In this document: positions 43,295-52,114 of the stretch, in pieces | Numbering within the stretch: position 1 is the first letter of the stretch | Layout of the letters: every line of letters starts with the position of its first letter | NCBI RefSeq assembly: GCF_004151245.1 | Contig: NZ_JUIW01000004.1 | Span: 267,360 to 331,359 of the forward strand | Source of the DNA: Flavobacterium beibuense | GTDB lineage: Bacteria > Bacteroidota > Bacteroidia > Flavobacteriales > Flavobacteriaceae | Reading direction: 5' to 3' | Length of the DNA stretch: 64,000 bases | Translations under genes and position numbers: made by a program | The notes under the pieces: model-generated | What the model saw: only the letters and a program-made list of their open reading frames with translations | Database searches by the model: none | Told to the model about the DNA's origin: nothing

Positions 43295-44611
43295 ATGGAT
43301 TTGAAAGAGAAATTATTATCTTCTTTTATGGCTTTTGAAGAGCGTGTGGATGTAACAGCAGATTTACATAACATACGTACCGAAGCTATAAAGAATTTTG
43401 AAAATAAGGGATTCCCCAGCAAAAAGGAAGAGGCCTGGAAATATACATCGTTAAACGCGGTGCTTAAAAATGACTTTAGTGTTTTCCCTAAAAAGGAAAA
43501 TGCATTGAGCTATGCTGAGGTTAAAAAGTATTTCCTACATGAAATAGACACCTATAAAATTGTTTTTATAGACGGTATATTTAGTTCTTTCCTGTCTTCC
43601 ACAACACACGACGGGCTGGATGTTTGTCTAATGTCTTCGGCACTTACTAAGCCTAAGTACAAGGAAGTAATAGATACTTATTTTAATAAGATCGCAAAGA
43701 AAGACGATAGCCTTACATCACTTAATACGGCTTTTGCTCATGAAGGGGCGTTTATTAATATCCCTAAGAACAAGATTGCTGATAAACCGATAGAGATTAT
43801 CAGTTTTTCTACAGGAAATGAGGCAGCACTTATGGTTCAGCCACGTAACCTGATCGTTGTAGGTAAAAATGCTCAGGTACACATTATTGAAAGACACCAG
43901 AGCTTAAACAGCAACCCTGTTCTTACAAATGCGGTTACTGAAATATTTGCTCATGAAAACGCTAATGTAGATTACTATAAGATTCAAAATGACGTTCAAA
44001 CGGCAAACCTTATAGATAATACTTATATCTCTCAAAAGAGAGACAGTAATGCAAGTGTACATACGTTCTCTTTTGGAGGAAATATTACACGTAACAATCT
44101 TAACTTCTTCCACGAAGGGGAAAATATTGACAGTACCCTAAAAGGAATAACAATCATAGGAGATAAACAGCATGTAGATCATTACACGCTTGTACACCAT
44201 GCTCAACCAAATTGTGAGAGCCACCAGAACTACAAAGGTATTTTTGACGGAAGCTCCACAGGTGTGTTTAATGGTAAGATCTTTGTTGAGAAAGAAGCAC
44301 AAAAAACAGATGCTTTCCAACAGAACAATAACGTGCTGTTAAGCGATAAGGCTACTATAAATGCTAAACCGCAGCTTGAGATTTTTGCAGATGATGTTAA
44401 GTGTTCTCACGGTTGTACAATTGGTCAGCTGGATGATGATGCCATGTTCTATATGCAGTCAAGAGGTATTCCTCAAAAAGAAGCAAAAGCATTATTAATG
44501 TATGCTTTTTCTAACGAAGTTATTGAAAGCATTAAAATACCTGAGCTTAAGAACAGGATCAACAAGATTATAGCAATGAAACTAGGCGTTAGTATGGGGT
44601 TTGACCTGTAA
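43295..44611 (+). CDS. sufD: Fe-S cluster assembly protein SufD
   Basis: A 438-residue SufB paralog that pairs with SufB and SufC. The N-terminal helical part is followed by GFPSKKEEAWKYTSLNAVLKNDF. The beta-helix core contains FDGSSTGVFNGKIFVEKEAQKTDAFQQNNNVLLS. The C-terminal ADDVKCSHGCTIGQLDDDAMFYMQSRGI carries the conserved His-Gly-Cys. Gene order sufB-C-D is the classic one. A terminator ends the transcript 27 bases downstream, separating it from the heme receptor gene. Confidence 0.96.
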   Translation: MDLKEKLLSSFMAFEERVDVTADLHNIRTEAIKNFENKGFPSKKEEAWKYTSLNAVLKNDFSVFPKKENALSYAEVKKYFLHEIDTYKIVFIDGIFSSFLSSTTHDGLDVCLMSSALTKPKYKEVIDTYFNKIAKKDDSLTSLNTAFAHEGAFINIPKNKIADKPIEIISFSTGNEAALMVQPRNLIVVGKNAQVHIIERHQSLNSNPVLTNAVTEIFAHENANVDYYKIQNDVQTANLIDNTYISQKRDSNASVHTFSFGGNITRNNLNFFHEGENIDSTLKGITIIGDKQHVDHYTLVHHAQPNCESHQNYKGIFDGSSTGVFNGKIFVEKEAQKTDAFQQNNNVLLSDKATINAKPQLEIFADDVKCSHGCTIGQLDDDAMFYMQSRGIPQKEAKALLMYAFSNEVIESIKIPELKNRINKIIAMKLGVSMGFDL

Positions 44612-44637
44612 TTAACAACATAATATACTATTACATA

Positions 44638-44668
44638 CAAAGCAGCGCAATTAGCGCTGCTTTTGTTT
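44638..44668 (+). terminator. Terminator after sufD
   Basis: AAAGCAGCGC / GCGCTGCTTT, a perfect 10-bp stem with loop AATTA and a T-rich tail. Confidence 0.88.
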
Positions 44669-44691
44669 TTATTTAGAATTAATAAAAATAA

Positions 44692-44723
44692 TTTGCATAT
44701 GTCTTTTGAGCTAATTAGATTTG
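44692..44723 (+). promoter_or_regulatory. Promoter of the heme receptor operon
   Basis: TTTG at 44692-44695, a 20-base spacer, and TAGATTTG at 44716-44723 (full TAnnTTTG match). The likely transcription start, near 44730, falls within the TTAGA/TCTAA operator candidate. Confidence 0.7.
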
Positions 44724-44727
44724 CAAT

Positions 44728-44753
44728 TTAGAATTAATCTAATTTAAATTAGA
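44728..44753. promoter_or_regulatory. Candidate iron operator (TTAGA / TCTAA half-sites)
   Basis: TTAGA-ATTAA-TCTAA (44728-44742) is an inverted repeat with a 5-base spacer. It overlaps TCTAATTTAAATTAGA (44738-44753), a perfect 16-bp palindrome ending directly before the receptor ATG. The same half-sites occur around the hmuT promoter. Binding by Fur or a DtxR-type iron regulator is inferred, not shown. Confidence 0.5.
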
Positions 44754-46871
44754 ATGCAACCCAGCCGTATCGCACTACTCTTTTTATTGCTACATATAAA
44801 ACTATCTGCACAGGAACAGCAAAGGGATTCCGTTAATATCAATTCCGATTTGAATGAAGTTGTTGTTACCGGTCAGTTTGAGCCTCAGTCATTAAAAAAA
44901 TCAGTGCAGAATGTAAGGGTAATTACACGAAGGGATATTGATCAACTCGCGGCTAATAATCTTGGTGATGTATTAAACCAGTATGTAAACATAACGGTGC
45001 GCCCCAGTGGCACCGATGGCCGCTCAACCGTTAGTATGTTTGGACTTGACGGTCTTTACTTCAAAATTCTTATAGATAATGTACCCATAGCTAATGAAGC
45101 CGGTTTGGGTAATAATATCGACTTATCTCAAATAAACCTTAATGATGTAGAGCGTATAGAAATAATAGAAGGCTCTATGGGTGTAACACACGGTGCTAAT
45201 GCCGTTAGCGGGATACTTAACATTATTACCAAAAAATCATCTAAAAACAAGTGGGAAATATCGGCAACACTTCAGGAAGAAACTGTTGGAAAAGAGTATG
45301 CCGCTTTTGATGAGGGAAGGCACATACAGGCATTACAGGTATCGCATACCTTAACCGAAAACTGGTTTGTGTCTGTTAATGCCAACCGAAATGATTTTCA
45401 GGGTTACTTGGGAGATAAGAAAGGAAAGAATTATACGGTTAACAACGACCTGAGGGGCTATAACTGGCTGCCAAAAGAACAACTGATGACCAACGCACTG
45501 TTAAGTTACAGGAGAAACGAGTTCAGGTTCTTTTACCGATTTGAGATGATGGATGAGAACATTGACTACTATAACAGCGAAGTAGAAACACTTTTTAATG
45601 CTGAATTAGGTTCTTACAGGGCATCGCAGGACAAACGTTATTTTACCGACAGGTTTTACCATCATTTAAACGCCACAGGAAAGCTTTTTTCCAGATTGGC
45701 ATATAATGTGTCGGCTTCTCATCAAAAGCAGCAGAGAGACGTCGAGAGCTTCTTGTATCGCATATGGCAGGATCAGGAAGTAAACAACACAATAGAAACC
45801 GACCAGTCTATGGAGGTTTTATATTCTACAGGGACTTTCAGTAATTTCTTTGAAAGTGAAACGGTTAAGCTGCAACTGGGCTATGAATTAGTGAACAACA
45901 ACGGTTTTTCTGTAGTTCAGGAGGCAGACAATGTGTATGTGGGAATAAGGGAAAGACTGGAGAATTATGATGTTTTTGCTTCATCGGAAGTAAATGTAAA
46001 CAGAAACTTTTCCCTGCGCCCGGGATTCCGTTACTCGTTCCAGTCCCGTTTTGATAACCAGTATGCCGCTTCCTTGGGTTTCAGACAGCTGTTTAAAAAC
46101 GATTATCAGTTAAGGGGAGCAATAGGCAAATCGTTCCGTACGCCAACTTTTGAAGAGCTTTATACCAAGATGATATTTTCAGGACATTACTTTACAGGTA
46201 ATGAAAACCTGATACCCGAAACAAGCACCTCTTATGAGGTTAGCCTTAAAAAGAACAGCTATTTTGATTCCGGATTGATGCTTTCTAACAATGTTATTGT
46301 AAGCTTTATGGATATAAAAGACAGGATAAGCACTGCTTTTACGGGCTACACTCCGGATAATGTGCCTAAATATGAGTCAATTAATGTAAGTCAGTACAAT
46401 ATGTGGAATGTTTCAACCACAAACCAGTTACAGTATAATAACCTTACATTCTCATTGGGAACAACACTGGCAGGAATATCGCAGAAACTGGATAATGGCG
46501 ATTTTCAGAGTGATGACAAGTACCTGTATACACTAAACCTTAACAGCAGTATCTCCTACAGGGTACCGAAATGGAAAACTACCTTTTCGGCTTACTACAA
46601 GTATAATGGTAAAACACAGGATTATACCGCGTCAGAAAATGAATATGTGCTTACCAGCGTAGCCGCAACAAACTGGCTGGATGCCTCAATAATAAAATCA
46701 TTTTACAACAATAGGTTTGATGTAACCCTTGGGGCAAGAAACCTGCTTGATGTTACCAATGTGACCCGTACGGGAGTTAACCAAACCGGCAGCCATGCTG
46801 CCTCAAACAATGTAATGCTTGCTTATGGCAGGTCTTACTATATAAAACTTATGTACAATCTTAATTTTTAA
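44754..46871 (+). CDS. TonB-dependent outer-membrane receptor, probable heme receptor
   Basis: A 705-residue outer-membrane transporter. A signal peptide (IALLFLLLHIKLSAQ) is followed by a short TonB-box-like segment (DLNEVVVTGQFEP), the plug domain (about 35-150, with GDVLNQYVNITVRP and VERIEIIEGSMGVTHGANAVSGILNIITKK) and a 22-strand-type barrel ending in a C-terminal aromatic (YYIKLMYNLNF). The heme role is inferred from the adjacent HmuY gene and the hmuSVUT genes; the HmuR-type FRAP/NPNL motif is not clearly seen. There is no N-terminal carboxypeptidase-like extension, unlike many Bacteroidota SusC-type receptors. Confidence 0.9.
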   Translation: MQPSRIALLFLLLHIKLSAQEQQRDSVNINSDLNEVVVTGQFEPQSLKKSVQNVRVITRRDIDQLAANNLGDVLNQYVNITVRPSGTDGRSTVSMFGLDGLYFKILIDNVPIANEAGLGNNIDLSQINLNDVERIEIIEGSMGVTHGANAVSGILNIITKKSSKNKWEISATLQEETVGKEYAAFDEGRHIQALQVSHTLTENWFVSVNANRNDFQGYLGDKKGKNYTVNNDLRGYNWLPKEQLMTNALLSYRRNEFRFFYRFEMMDENIDYYNSEVETLFNAELGSYRASQDKRYFTDRFYHHLNATGKLFSRLAYNVSASHQKQQRDVESFLYRIWQDQEVNNTIETDQSMEVLYSTGTFSNFFESETVKLQLGYELVNNNGFSVVQEADNVYVGIRERLENYDVFASSEVNVNRNFSLRPGFRYSFQSRFDNQYAASLGFRQLFKNDYQLRGAIGKSFRTPTFEELYTKMIFSGHYFTGNENLIPETSTSYEVSLKKNSYFDSGLMLSNNVIVSFMDIKDRISTAFTGYTPDNVPKYESINVSQYNMWNVSTTNQLQYNNLTFSLGTTLAGISQKLDNGDFQSDDKYLYTLNLNSSISYRVPKWKTTFSAYYKYNGKTQDYTASENEYVLTSVAATNWLDASIIKSFYNNRFDVTLGARNLLDVTNVTRTGVNQTGSHAASNNVMLAYGRSYYIKLMYNLNF

Positions 46872-46890
46872 TTCATAATATCATTATCAT

Positions 46891-47991
46891 ATGAAAAAAA
46901 GCATATTAATCCTTGCCGCAGCAGTTGGTTTTTTAGCTTCCTGCTCAAGTGACGACAGTACTACTACAGAACCTGTTACTGGCGGCCCTGCTGAAGGAAG
47001 CATAGTACAACCAAATATTGGAGGTCCTAATGAGCCCAATCAGGTTTATGTAGACCTTAGCACAGGAGAATCTACGGCAGTTGTAAGAACATCATGGGAT
47101 CTTGGGTTTTATTCGGGAGCCGATTTTAGGGTAATCCTTAACGGATCGGTTAAAATGGCTGCCAAAAAACTGGAAACAACCAATATTGATGAGGTTCAGG
47201 AAGCAGATCCTACAGTAACAGTAAGCTATGCTACAGATGCTACTTTAGGTTATGTGGATAACCCAACAGGAATTCTTTCCGGTAACGGTGGGGGAGAGGG
47301 TACTGCTATAGCAGAAATTTCCGCAACCGATAGCGAAAACTATGTTTATCTTGTAAATATGGGCTACGGACTTTCGAACACAACCCCTTCAACAGGAAGT
47401 GCGAGTGTAGATGGTGACCTTCGTGGCTGGATGAAAATTCGTGTACTGAGAAGCGGTAACGATTATAAACTTCAGTATGCAGAACTGGATGCTACAACTC
47501 ATGAAGAGGTAACTATAACTAAAAACGGCGACTATAATTTTACTTTTTTCAGTATAGTAAATAATGCTCAAACTTCTGTAGAACCTAAAAAGGGAGACTG
47601 GGATTTAAACTTTACAACGTTTACCAACTATTACCCATATAACGATATAACTGTTTTATACCCTTTTGCCGATTATACATTACTTAACGTTAAAGGTGGT
47701 ACAAGAGCTTATGAGATTATTACAGAGGATGCCGAAGGAGGAGAGGCAGGTTATAATGCATTTACACTTGCTCAGGTAGACCCTGCTCAATTTGAGGCTT
47801 CAGTTGCTGATCACAGGTTTGTAACCTGGAGGACAGAAGCAGGGCCAAATACTACCATGACTGTAAAGACAGACCGCTTTTTTGTAATTAAGGATGCCGA
47901 TGGTAATTTTTACAAAGTATTGTTCAGGGCTCTTAAAAACGATTTAGGAGAAAGAGGCTACCCTGTATTTGAATACAAGCTTTTACAATAA
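46891..47991 (+). CDS. HmuY-family heme-binding lipoprotein
   Basis: A 366-residue lipoprotein (lipobox VGFLASCSSD, Cys18) followed by a Ser/Thr/Pro/Gly linker. The HmuY-like domain begins QVYVDLSTGESTAVVRTSWDLGFYSGADFRVILNGS. It also carries the family-type KKGDWDLNFTTFTNYY segment and the C-terminal VTWRTEAGPNTTMTVKTDRFFVIKDADGNFYKVLF. In Porphyromonas gingivalis HmuY takes heme from host proteins and passes it to HmuR. This protein is longer than P. gingivalis HmuY and I do not know its heme ligands. It starts 19 bases after the receptor gene, so the two are an operon. Confidence 0.88.
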   Translation: MKKSILILAAAVGFLASCSSDDSTTTEPVTGGPAEGSIVQPNIGGPNEPNQVYVDLSTGESTAVVRTSWDLGFYSGADFRVILNGSVKMAAKKLETTNIDEVQEADPTVTVSYATDATLGYVDNPTGILSGNGGGEGTAIAEISATDSENYVYLVNMGYGLSNTTPSTGSASVDGDLRGWMKIRVLRSGNDYKLQYAELDATTHEEVTITKNGDYNFTFFSIVNNAQTSVEPKKGDWDLNFTTFTNYYPYNDITVLYPFADYTLLNVKGGTRAYEIITEDAEGGEAGYNAFTLAQVDPAQFEASVADHRFVTWRTEAGPNTTMTVKTDRFFVIKDADGNFYKVLFRALKNDLGERGYPVFEYKLLQ

Positions 47992-48051
47992 GTAAATCAT
48001 TTCATGTTCAATAAAAAGCAGTAGTTAAGTTAGTTTTTGTTTTTACTGTGT

Positions 48052-48091
48052 CCCGGCTGGTTTTTCATAGTTAACCTGCCGGGTTTTTTTA
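48052..48091 (+). terminator. Terminator after the HmuY-family gene
   Basis: CCCGGCTGGTT pairs with AACCTGCCGGG (one internal mismatch), followed by a seven-T run. Confidence 0.8.
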
Positions 48092-48115
48092 TTTGTTATT
48101 ACTTACGGCCTGTAA

Positions 48116-48143
48116 AAAACAAACCCCGCATATAGCGGGGTTT
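48116..48143 (-). terminator. Terminator after the heme-degradation gene
   Basis: AAACCCCGC / GCGGGGTTT, a perfect 9-bp stem with loop ATATA, preceded by an A-run that serves the - strand hmu genes. Confidence 0.8.
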
Positions 48144-48164
48144 ACAATTTAGATAATACAAGAT

Positions 48165-49202
48165 TTATAACGAAGCGACAAGTTTTCGCCATTCTTCCAA
48201 TTCAGGTATTCCCGGTTTTCTTTTTCCAAAGAACTGAACAATGATTTCTCCCATTTCGTTAAATACCTCGATAGCGGTAACCACACCATCTTCGGTAGGT
48301 TTTCTTACCACCCATACCTGTGCGATTTTATCCATATCCAGGTGAAGGTTAAAATCAGGATCCATAACATTAAACCAGTTGTTGTGCCACATTGTTTTTC
48401 TTACCAGCCCTGTATGGATTTGGATATTACCCCTGTTTCCTACAAAGCACATAATAGGCAGCTTCTGTTCAGCAGCACCTTCAAGTATTTTTACTATAGC
48501 ATCTTTCTCAATCTTATGGGCAACGGTTTCGTTTGGAGCTAAACGTAATGCCTGTGTTCTTGTAACGCCAAACTTTTTAAGCATACCAAAGAACGCGTGA
48601 GTATCTTTTAGTGTCTCCCAAGCTTCCTGAAAACCTTTAACGTCTATTTCGCTGTCCGGTTTCTCGTCGATATTTAAGGCAACAGCTACAGCAGTTTCTT
48701 CAGTACTCTGATTGTCTGAAGTATATTTTTTTACCAGTGCATCAAAAGCAGCTTCATTACTGTCTTTAGTTAGGTATATTTTGTGAATGGCAAGTCCGTC
48801 TTTTCCGAAAAACTGAAGGCTTTTTCTGTCACCGTGCTCTGATTTTTCCTCTACGGCAAAAGCCTTATCCCAATGTGATAAGAATATTCTAAGGTCGATA
48901 TCCTCTCCCACAAAAAGGCCTGCAAACGGGCTGCTGAAATCAGGATTAAGGTAAACACCTTTTCTTTCATGTACGCACTCATCATTACGGGTAAGTGCCA
49001 TTACTTTGCCAAGGCTTTCAATTTCCGATAGTATTGCGGCAAATTCAGGTTTTAGCCTTGTTACGGTTTCTCCGGTTTGTGTTGCTAAAAGTCCGGCTTC
49101 GCTAACACCAAGCTTTTCTGCAGCGTTTCTTATTCTAAGATGCGGGTTTTCTGCCTTTAGGGCATCCCATTGTGATTTAAGATTATTAGTTATAATATCC
49201 AT
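48165..49202 (-). CDS. hmuS: Hemin-degrading factor, HmuS/HemS family
   Basis: A 345-residue cytoplasmic heme-handling protein with two tandem HemS-like domains. The N-terminal part has KAENPHLRIRNAAEKLGVSEAGLLA, which is diagnostic, and the second repeat has LKDTHAFFGMLKKFGVTRTQALRLA. The GNRGNIQIHTGLVRKTMWHNNWFNVMDPDFNLHL segment holds the proximal heme-ligand His region. HemS/HmuS/ChuS members bind heme and can break it down to release iron. It is the last gene of the hmu operon, after the ABC transporter, so it acts on heme delivered to the cytoplasm. Confidence 0.93.
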   Translation of the reverse strand: MDIITNNLKSQWDALKAENPHLRIRNAAEKLGVSEAGLLATQTGETVTRLKPEFAAILSEIESLGKVMALTRNDECVHERKGVYLNPDFSSPFAGLFVGEDIDLRIFLSHWDKAFAVEEKSEHGDRKSLQFFGKDGLAIHKIYLTKDSNEAAFDALVKKYTSDNQSTEETAVAVALNIDEKPDSEIDVKGFQEAWETLKDTHAFFGMLKKFGVTRTQALRLAPNETVAHKIEKDAIVKILEGAAEQKLPIMCFVGNRGNIQIHTGLVRKTMWHNNWFNVMDPDFNLHLDMDKIAQVWVVRKPTEDGVVTAIEVFNEMGEIIVQFFGKRKPGIPELEEWRKLVASL

Positions 49203-49217
49203 AATGCTGTTTTTTTA

Positions 49218-49994
49218 TTATGTTCCAAAAATTATAAGAGGGTTTTTATTGACCGGGTTAGGGCAAACCGTACAGGGGAAATTGTACACTTTGCTTATTA
49301 TTTCTTTTGTAAATACCTTATTAGGTGTGTCATGTGCTACTACCTTACCTTTTTTAAGCAGCATTATCGTGTCGGCAAACTGTGCGGCAAGGTTAAGGTC
49401 GTGCAATACCATAACTGCTGTATTTCCCTTTTCGGTAAAATTCTTTATGGTATGTAATATTCGATGCTGATGCAATACGTCCAGATTGTTTAATGGTTCG
49501 TCTAAAAAAACCAGTTTGTTAAGTACTTCGTTATCCAGTTGTGTTAATACCCTTGCCAGGTGAACACGCTGTTTCTCCCCGCCCGAAAGCGAATTGTAAT
49601 CCCTTGTTTCAAGATAGGCAACATCGGTTTCTTCCATAGCTTTTTGTACCGCTTCAAAGTCCTTTTTGTGTGGATTGGACTGAAAATAGGGGTAACGTCC
49701 CATCATAACCACATCCTTAACAGAAAGGGGTATATCGTGACTGTTGTTTTGTGAGAACTTGGCTTTATTGTGTGCAAGATCCCTGTAATCCCATTCTTCA
49801 AAAGTTTTCTTTTTGAAGAATATGGGCTCCTCATTTTTACCGGCCTCATTTGCTAATAAACTTAGCAAAGTAGATTTTCCGGCTCCGTTAGGGCCAACAA
49901 TAACAAGCAGTTCGCCATACTTTACCGAAACATCTATGTTTTCCAGTATGGAATGTTTTTTATGGGCAAATGATATTTTATAGGCTTCCAGCAT
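49218..49994 (-). CDS. hmuV: Heme ABC transporter ATP-binding protein
   Basis: A 258-residue ATPase of the FecE/HmuV type. Walker A is IVGPNGAGKSTLLSLLAN (about residues 33-50), the signature is SLSGGEKQRVHLARVLTQ, and Walker B is LVFLDEPLNNLDVLHQ. The H-loop is AVMVLHDLNLAAQFAD. The final residues include a CPNPVN segment. It follows the permease gene by 1 base and precedes hmuS by 15 bases, and it energises import of heme from the periplasm. Confidence 0.94.
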   Translation of the reverse strand: MLEAYKISFAHKKHSILENIDVSVKYGELLVIVGPNGAGKSTLLSLLANEAGKNEEPIFFKKKTFEEWDYRDLAHNKAKFSQNNSHDIPLSVKDVVMMGRYPYFQSNPHKKDFEAVQKAMEETDVAYLETRDYNSLSGGEKQRVHLARVLTQLDNEVLNKLVFLDEPLNNLDVLHQHRILHTIKNFTEKGNTAVMVLHDLNLAAQFADTIMLLKKGKVVAHDTPNKVFTKEIISKVYNFPCTVCPNPVNKNPLIIFGT

Positions 49995-49995
49995 A

Positions 49996-51030
49996 TTACA
50001 TCGATTTTCGGCTGCGTATTAATATTATGATGAAAATAGGTGCGCCCATAAAGGCTGTAAGTATGCCTATAGGTATTTCACTGGGCTGCGCTATGGTTCG
50101 GCTAACGGTATCTGCCGAAAGTAGAAGTACACTTCCCATTACGGCAGAAAGAGGCAGGATGATATTATAGTTGGATTTAAAGATAAGCCTCAAAATGTAT
50201 GGGACAATTAGACCTACAAAGCCTATGGTTCCTGCAAAGGCAACCGAGGTACCTACCATTAGCGCGGTTAATATTACAATCTGTTTTTTTATTTTTTCAA
50301 CCGGAATACCCAGGTGCTGTGCATCTCTTTCGCCAAGCATCATGGCATTAAGGGCTTTGCCTTTATTTATAAGCAGTATATAGGCTACAGCCATAATACT
50401 GGCCAGGATGGCGTTTTTAGTCCACGTGGCTCCGGCAAGACTGCCCAGATTCCAAAATGTAAGATCCCTTAACTGTTCTTCCTTTGACATATAGATCAGT
50501 AATCCCATTATGGCAAAGCCTAAGGCTGTAAATGCAACGCCGCAAAGCAGCATAACCACTACATTTGTTTTACCGTTTGTAGTAGAAATGCGATATACCA
50601 AAAGCATAGTAAGCAATGCCCCTATAAACGCCATTATACTTAACAGTGAATAATGAAAGACTTCCGGAATATAAGGCTTAATAGAGCTGCCCAAAACAAT
50701 AGTAATGGCAGCAAAAAGAGATGCTCCAGATGTTATTCCTATTAAGTCGGGGGTGGCAAGTGGGTTTTTAAACATACCCTGCATACATGTTCCCGATACT
50801 GCAAGGGCACTGCCTATAAGCACCCCCATAGTGATGCGGGGCAGCCTTAAGTCCATTATAACAAAACGGTCACTTTGAGAAATAGAACTGTCCTGTGCTA
50901 TAATACCACTGATTATTTCGGCAAGAGAATGCCTTTCAAATATATAAACTCCCATATATAGGGAAACTACTGCCAGTGAAACCAGCAGCAGCATTCCCAA
51001 AGTAATATATAACGAGAGTTTATTTTGCAT
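49996..51030 (-). CDS. hmuU: Heme ABC transporter permease, FecCD family
   Basis: A 344-residue inner-membrane permease with about ten membrane helices. Family signatures are DLRLPRITMGVLIGSALAVSGTCMQGMFKNPLATPDLIGITSGAS, RDLTFWNLGSLAGATW and the C-terminal IGFVGLIVPYILRLIFKSNYNIILPLSAVMGSVLLLSADTVSRTI. The EIPIGILTAFMGAPIFIIIL end is also typical. Its start overlaps the end of the hmuT gene by 11 bases, so the two are translationally coupled. Heme, not siderophore, is inferred as substrate from hmuS and the HmuY-family gene. Confidence 0.94.
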   Translation of the reverse strand: MQNKLSLYITLGMLLLVSLAVVSLYMGVYIFERHSLAEIISGIIAQDSSISQSDRFVIMDLRLPRITMGVLIGSALAVSGTCMQGMFKNPLATPDLIGITSGASLFAAITIVLGSSIKPYIPEVFHYSLLSIMAFIGALLTMLLVYRISTTNGKTNVVVMLLCGVAFTALGFAIMGLLIYMSKEEQLRDLTFWNLGSLAGATWTKNAILASIMAVAYILLINKGKALNAMMLGERDAQHLGIPVEKIKKQIVILTALMVGTSVAFAGTIGFVGLIVPYILRLIFKSNYNIILPLSAVMGSVLLLSADTVSRTIAQPSEIPIGILTAFMGAPIFIIILIRSRKSM

Positions 51031-51907
51031 TTTCCCTAAGCAGTGCGTTTAATTGTACGGCAGCTTCACCAAGGCGCGGACCAAAACCTGCCAGTAACCC
51101 GCCATCCATTGCTATTATCTTTTTGTTTTTTCCTGCATTGGTTTTATCTACTCCTGGTATTTTAAATACTCCCTGAGGACCGCCAACGCTTCCTAAACCT
51201 GAATCAAACATCAGTATCACATCCGGATTTCCCTGTAAAAGGGCTTCCGGTGTAAGTGGTTTGTAATCTTCAAAGTCTGAAACGGCATTTTTACCGCCAG
51301 CCAGTGTAATCACTTTATCTACCGGAGTATTTGTACCGCTAACCATTAGCATATTAGCGCCACGGGCATATATAAAAAGTACTTTTGGGGTATTTTCAAT
51401 TGGTTTTACCTGTGCAAGGTCGTTGTCTATATCGTTCTGTAGTTTTTCGTAGTTATTGTTGTTTAAAGTATTTGCTACTTCATCAATAAGTTTTTTTGTA
51501 CCGTCTACACTGATATCCTGAGAAAATACCTTAACTGTAATTCCTGATGCTTTAAGATTTTCGACAAGGGTTGGGTCTAAATCTTTATCGGTAGTCAAAA
51601 TAAGTGTAGGCTTAAGTTCCATAACCGTTTCTACAGAAATACTCCTTACATGCCCTAAGTCTTTCGCAGTGCTTTTTACGGTTTCGGGGTAAGTGCTGGT
51701 AACATCTACGCCCACAATTTCTTTTTCATGACCTAATGCGGCTACAACCTCTGTTATGGCTCCGTTTAAGGATATGATACGGTTTGTTTCTATTGTTAGC
51801 TCTTTTTGTTCAGCAGTTGTTTTTTCTGCTTTTGAAGTGTCATTTTTGCATGAAGTTGCTGTAAAAAGACTAATTGCAAAAAAGGCTATAAGGCTTATTT
51901 TTTTCAT
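51020..51907 (-). CDS. hmuT: Hemin-binding lipoprotein of the heme ABC transporter
   Basis: A 295-residue substrate-binding lipoprotein (lipobox ISLFTATSCKND, Cys20). Two lobes of the periplasmic-binding-protein helical-backbone type are visible, with NRIISLNGAITEVVAALGHEKEIVGVDVTSTYPETV at the start and the TPEALLQGNPDVILMFDSGLGSVGG segment in lobe two. This PBP class delivers metal chelates such as heme to FecCD permeases. It is first in the - strand hmuTUVS operon, with a TACATTTG -7 element 38-46 bases upstream. Confidence 0.92.
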   Translation of the reverse strand: MKKISLIAFFAISLFTATSCKNDTSKAEKTTAEQKELTIETNRIISLNGAITEVVAALGHEKEIVGVDVTSTYPETVKSTAKDLGHVRSISVETVMELKPTLILTTDKDLDPTLVENLKASGITVKVFSQDISVDGTKKLIDEVANTLNNNNYEKLQNDIDNDLAQVKPIENTPKVLFIYARGANMLMVSGTNTPVDKVITLAGGKNAVSDFEDYKPLTPEALLQGNPDVILMFDSGLGSVGGPQGVFKIPGVDKTNAGKNKKIIAMDGGLLAGFGPRLGEAAVQLNALLRENAK

Positions 51908-51933
51908 TGGTTAATTAAATTATTTTTAATAAA

Positions 51934-51968
51934 TCTAAATTAACGCAAATGTATTATTTTTATTTAGA
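51934..51968 (-). promoter_or_regulatory. hmuT promoter region with TTAGA/TCTAA half-sites
   Basis: On the - strand TACATTTG (51946-51953) matches the -7 consensus. TCTAA (51934-51938) and TTAGA (51964-51968) on the + strand bracket it. The 14-mer TTTTTATTTAGAAT here (51957-51970) also occurs at 44666-44679, just upstream of the receptor promoter. Confidence 0.45.
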
Positions 51969-52055
51969 ATGAAAAAAAATAAGGTAAAAATTTAGTGTTA
52001 AGAGTGCCTGGGGTTAAATCTCAAACATTTATGCTGTTTTTAAATAAACAAGCCG

Positions 52056-52063
52056 TAAATTTG
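52056..52063 (+). promoter_or_regulatory. -7 element of the sufS operon
   Basis: TAAATTTG matches TAnnTTTG and precedes the sufS ATG by 51 bases. It makes the in-frame upstream codons (from 51995) part of the promoter and leader, not of the protein. Confidence 0.5.
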
Positions 52064-52114
52064 TACCCAATTTGTTGTAAAGCCATTAGTTGGCAAAAAA
52101 TAGAGGAGAAGAAA

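Noticed and set aside
51995..52114. 40-codon N-terminal extension of SufS
   Set aside because: It overlaps the TAAATTTG box, and SufS begins at the ATG at 52115 behind GAGGAGAAG.
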